Notes under the pieces: generated by a model | What the model saw: the letters and a program-made list of their open reading frames with translations, nothing else | Databases searched by the model: none | Told to the model about the DNA's origin: nothing | Made by a program: the position numbers and the translations under genes | Assembly (NCBI RefSeq): GCF_946481715.1 | Contig: NZ_CAMLOV010000214.1 | Span: 1 to 8,428, forward strand | Source: an uncultured Mucilaginibacter sp. | Lineage (GTDB): Bacteria > Bacteroidota > Bacteroidia > Sphingobacteriales > Sphingobacteriaceae | DNA length: 8,428 nucleotides | Reading direction: 5' to 3' | In this document: positions 6,034 to 8,428 of the stretch, one piece after another | Position numbering within the stretch: the stretch's first letter is position 1 | How the letters are laid out: every line of letters begins with the position of its first letter

Positions 6034-7136
6034 GAGGTGTATTTTATAATGAGTGCCGCTGTTTTGGCGGAGGCGCCGGGTTTGCCCATGCGCTCATCAA
6101 GCAGATCATAGTTGGCCAACAGTATGTTACGGTAATCTTCCAGGCCTACCAGTTTATCCAGTTCGTTGGAGATGTTGTGAAAATTGCAATCCTGCTGTAT
6201 CAGTTCTTTTACTACCTCTTTATCCATTATCAGGTTCACCAGCGAGATAAATTTGATCTTCACCAGCATCTTCGCTATACCAATGGTAATGGCGTTGCCT
6301 TTGTAAACAACAACCTGAGGTACATTCAGCAAGGCGGTTTCTAAAGTAGCAGTACCCGAGGCTACGATAGCAGCCCGGGCGTTGCTCAGCAGATCGTAAG
6401 TGGCGTTAAATACCACGGGAATGTGCATGCCGCCAAGGTATTGGCCATAGTATTCGGCATCAAACGTTGGCGCGCCGGCAATTACAAACTGAAAGTTAGT
6501 GAACCGTTCGGCTACTTTGGCCATATCGGGAAGTAAGCGGCTTATCTCCTGCTTGCGGCTGCCGGGTAGCAATGCTACTATTTTTTTTGCAGGCAGCATA
6601 TGCTTATTCAGGAAATCGGGATTTGGCGTAAAGGCATCAACAGCATCCAATAGCGGGTTGCCCACGTAATCGATATCCATGCCCCATGCTTTGTAAAACT
6701 CCACCTCGAAGGGCAGGATACAAAACAGGTGGTCTATCGACCTTTTAATCTTCAGTACCCGTTTCTGGTTCCAGGCCCAAACTTTCGGGGAAATATAGTA
6801 GCAAACCAACAAGCCTTTCTTTTTGGCAAACTCCGCTATTTTGAGGTTGAAGCCAGGGAAATCTATCAGTATCAGTACATCCGGCTGGTAAGCCAGGATG
6901 TCCTTTTTGCAAAGGCTCATATTTTTAAGGATGGTGCGCAGGTTGGCCACCACCTCTACAAAGCCCATAAAGGCCATATCCTCGTAGTGTTTTACCAATA
7001 TACCGCCTTCGGCTTCCATGAGGCCGCCACCAAAAAAACGGAACTCCGCCTTTGGGTCTTTCTCCTTCAGTGCCTTCATCAAATTCGCCCCATGCAGATC
7101 GCCCGAGGCTTCGCCGGCTACCAGGTAATACTTCAT
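6024..7136 (-). CDS. lpxB: Lipid-A-disaccharide synthase
   Basis: Glycosyltransferase family 19 enzyme that joins UDP-diacylglucosamine and lipid X to form the lipid A disaccharide at the inner face of the cytoplasmic membrane. The 370 residues are full length for the family. Motifs in order: AGEASGDLHGANL (7-19), FFGGGLMEAEG (35-44), MGFVEV (57-62), IDFPGFN (91-97, catalytic Asp region), YYISPKVWAWN (113-123), ILPFEVEFY (140-148), YVGNPLLD (157-164), LLPGSRKQEI (189-198), ASGTATLETAL (259-269) and PQVVVYK (273-279). The start codon overlaps the preceding membrane-protein stop (ATGA, 7133-7136), so translation is probably coupled. It is the last gene of the surE operon and ends inside the bidirectional terminator. 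It implies a Gram-negative outer membrane with lipid A. Confidence 0.97.
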   Translation of the reverse strand: MKYYLVAGEASGDLHGANLMKALKEKDPKAEFRFFGGGLMEAEGGILVKHYEDMAFMGFVEVVANLRTILKNMSLCKKDILAYQPDVLILIDFPGFNLKIAEFAKKKGLLVCYYISPKVWAWNQKRVLKIKRSIDHLFCILPFEVEFYKAWGMDIDYVGNPLLDAVDAFTPNPDFLNKHMLPAKKIVALLPGSRKQEISRLLPDMAKVAERFTNFQFVIAGAPTFDAEYYGQYLGGMHIPVVFNATYDLLSNARAAIVASGTATLETALLNVPQVVVYKGNAITIGIAKMLVKIKFISLVNLIMDKEVVKELIQQDCNFHNISNELDKLVGLEDYRNILLANYDLLDERMGKPGASAKTAALIIKYTSKK

Positions 7137-7399
7137 CGAGTGTTTATCTTAAACAAAAAAACCACCAGCATAAAGGCAAAGGTAAACATCATTATGCCCT
7201 TAGCTGTATCCTCCATGTTATTTTTAAAACAATACCGCAGCAGCACTAAATTTAAACCGATAGCAATGAGATAGGGCACCGCTGGCTTATCCATTATTAT
7301 GGCATCGTTGTGCAGCATATACTCAAAAAAAACCCAGCATAGGATAGGTAAAATACCACCTACGGCAAAGCCCACTCCTACGCTGTTCTTATTCAACAT
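7133..7399 (-). CDS. Small three-TM membrane protein of unknown function between surE and lpxB
   Basis: No family recognised. The 88 residues contain three hydrophobic segments (about 7-28, 40-57 and 66-84), separated by short loops with N-rich or charged residues (HNDAIIMDK, CFKNNMEDTAK), and a short basic end (KINTR). There is no signal peptidase site, so it is an inner-membrane protein. Its ATG lies within the surE 3' end (11-bp overlap) and its TGA overlaps the lpxB ATG by 4 bp. Such packing on both sides argues that it is a real gene translated together with its neighbours. Context hints at a link to lipid A or envelope assembly, possibly an LpxB accessory, but adjacency alone cannot prove this. 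Confidence 0.82.
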   Translation of the reverse strand: MLNKNSVGVGFAVGGILPILCWVFFEYMLHNDAIIMDKPAVPYLIAIGLNLVLLRYCFKNNMEDTAKGIMMFTFAFMLVVFLFKINTR

Positions 7400-8177
7400 T
7401 AAAATTCCAGGTGTTTAAAAGGGGTATAGCATGGTGTGCCGTCATATCAAACTGCACGGGCACTACCGAGGCAAAGTTGTGCTCCAGCGCCCAAACATCA
7501 GTATCCTGCCCCTGGTCGTTATTTTGAAAAACGCCGGTAAGCCAATAGTAAGGGCGTTTGTAAGGATCCATCCGCTGGTCGAATTCTTCGGCCCATTTGG
7601 CGTTGGCCTGGCGGCATATTTTAATGCCTTTTATATCGTTTGTGTTCGGGAAGTTTACATTTAATAATGTACCAAGCGGCAAGCCATTCTGCAAAACCTG
7701 TCGGGCCATCTCTTTAATAAACTTCTCGCAGTGCTCAAAATTGGCCTGCAGCGAGTAATCGTCAAGCGAGAAACCGATAGAGGGGATACTTTCTATAGCC
7801 CCCTCCACCGCTGCCGACATGGTGCCGGAGTATAGTACGTTTATTGAATTATTCAGCCCATGGTTGATACCTGATACACAAAGATCAGGCTTTTTGCCTT
7901 TAAATACTTTGGTCACTGCCAGCTTTACACAATCAACCGGTGTACCGCTGCAACTGTATATCTCAATCCCTTCGTACAGATCCACTTTATCTAAACGGAG
8001 CGGCTTGCCAATGGTAATGGCATGCCCCATGCCCGATTGCGGACTATCCGGCGCCACCACTACTACGCGGCCTATATCCTTCATTACATGCATCAGGGTT
8101 TTAATACCCGGGGCGGTTACGCCATCATCGTTTACAACAAGTATAGTGGGTTTGGCAGAATTTGTATGCTTTGTCAT
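7389..8177 (-). CDS. surE: 5'-nucleotidase SurE (survival protein)
   Basis: Metal-dependent phosphatase that removes the 5' (or 3') phosphate from nucleoside monophosphates in the cytoplasm; linked to stationary-phase survival in other bacteria. It is 262 residues, normal for SurE. The metal-binding signature NDDG is at 16-19 (Asp17, Asp18), with Ser48 in APDSPQSGMGHAIT (42-55), SGTPVDCV at 77-84 and Asn105 in VSGINHGLN (101-109), followed by YSGTMSAAVEGA. All expected ligands are present. The start gives a ~10-residue N-terminal extension relative to short SurE proteins; no nearer ATG exists before the NDDG strand. It heads a three-gene operon with the membrane protein and lpxB, with an 11-bp overlap downstream. 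A strong promoter lies immediately before the ATG. Confidence 0.97.
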   Translation of the reverse strand: MTKHTNSAKPTILVVNDDGVTAPGIKTLMHVMKDIGRVVVVAPDSPQSGMGHAITIGKPLRLDKVDLYEGIEIYSCSGTPVDCVKLAVTKVFKGKKPDLCVSGINHGLNNSINVLYSGTMSAAVEGAIESIPSIGFSLDDYSLQANFEHCEKFIKEMARQVLQNGLPLGTLLNVNFPNTNDIKGIKICRQANAKWAEEFDQRMDPYKRPYYWLTGVFQNNDQGQDTDVWALEHNFASVVPVQFDMTAHHAIPLLNTWNFNVE

Positions 8178-8183
8178 TTAGCA

Positions 8184-8212
8184 CAAAATTAACTAATTGG
8201 ATAGCACCCCAA
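8184..8212 (-). promoter_or_regulatory. Consensus Bacteroidota promoter abutting the surE start
   Basis: On the minus strand TTG (8212-8210), an 18-bp spacer and TAATTTTG (8191-8184) match the -33 / -7 consensus TTG-N17-23-TANNTTTG exactly. The transcription start would fall at about 8177-8180, at or next to the surE ATG (8177), predicting a leaderless or nearly leaderless mRNA for the whole operon. Confidence 0.6.
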
Positions 8213-8247
8213 CGAATTAATATGAATGGATTTATATGTCGGAATAT

Positions 8248-8428
8248 TTAAACCACCCTATTCACCCCCGGTATCCTCACTACAATTAATCCTAACAAAA
8301 AGCTCCCTATAACCGCGAGTGGGGCTACTACCAATAACTTCAATGCCGGCTCTATTGCCCAGCTATGCAAGGCAACCGAAAGCCCAATAAGTATCAGAGG
8401 GTGAGATATATAAACGGCAAATGTGCTT
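8248..8428 (-). CDS. Acyltransferase-3-like integral membrane protein, C-terminal end (5' end outside window)
   Basis: An open minus-strand frame enters from the window edge and stops at TAA (8250-8248), giving 59 visible residues. STFAVYISHPLILIGLSVAL, a second hydrophobic helix (LLVVAPLAVIGSFLLGLIVV) and the basic tail RIPGVNRVV fit the last two membrane helices and tail of acyltransferase family 3. Members of this family (OatA/NodX-like) transfer acyl groups to sugars or cell-envelope glycans. The conserved catalytic His lies in the missing N-terminal part, so activity cannot be judged. It reads toward surE on the same strand, but 70 bp and a promoter separate them, so they are probably separate transcription units. 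Confidence 0.62.
   Translation of the reverse strand, partial: STFAVYISHPLILIGLSVALHSWAIEPALKLLVVAPLAVIGSFLLGLIVVRIPGVNRVV

Noticed and set aside
6729..7274. 181-residue plus-strand frame opposite lpxB
   Set aside because: Fully antisense to well-supported lpxB and the membrane-protein gene, with no family resemblance.
1..8428. CRISPR arrays, tRNA/rRNA genes, insertion sequences
   Set aside because: No regularly spaced repeats, no cloverleaf or rRNA-like segments and no transposase frame were seen in the window.

Overview
The window looks like chromosomal DNA from a member of the Bacteroidota, most likely Sphingobacteriaceae (Mucilaginibacter/Pedobacter-like). This rests on three things: near-consensus Bacteroidota-type promoters (TTG / TANNTTTG), mostly absent Shine-Dalgarno sequences, and protein sequences that look Bacteroidota-like (LpxB, SurE, a secreted GH13 enzyme). 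The genus is an inference.

Layout. (1) 2-622 (+): the 3' part of a class 1 fructose-1,6-bisphosphatase gene (fbp). (2) 709-2553 (+): a secreted GH13 alpha-glucan hydrolase with its own promoter. (3) 2554-3977: an AT-rich island holding one minus-strand TIR-domain gene (2694-3557). Upstream of that gene lies a promoter / 5' stem-loop / terminator unit, also on the minus strand, that could be a ~100-nt RNA or an attenuated leader for the TIR gene. (4) 3978-5165 (+): a 12-TM MFS transporter. (5) 5166-5393: intergenic DNA with a 13-bp inverted repeat and a TGGCAC box. (6) 5394-5952 (+): three small genes. One encodes a highly charged 63-residue protein; the other two encode a tandem pair of paralogous 49- and 48-residue proteins. 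A strong terminator at 5995-6033 follows. (7) 6024-8177 (-): a tightly overlapped operon surE, small membrane protein, lpxB, driven by a near-perfect promoter abutting the surE start codon. (8) 8248-8428 (-): the C-terminal end of an acyltransferase-3-like membrane protein.

How the genes fit together. fbp (gluconeogenesis) and the GH13 enzyme (starch/maltodextrin use) are carbon-metabolism genes. surE-lpxB is a housekeeping operon for nucleotide salvage and lipid A synthesis, and the unknown membrane protein is translationally coupled to both partners. The TIR gene and its leader differ sharply in base composition from the flanking genes and are the best candidate for acquired, defence-type content, though no partner gene lies beside it. 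The paralogous micro-protein pair is the clearest undescribed gene family in the window: its codon-by-codon substitution pattern shows the plus strand is coding.
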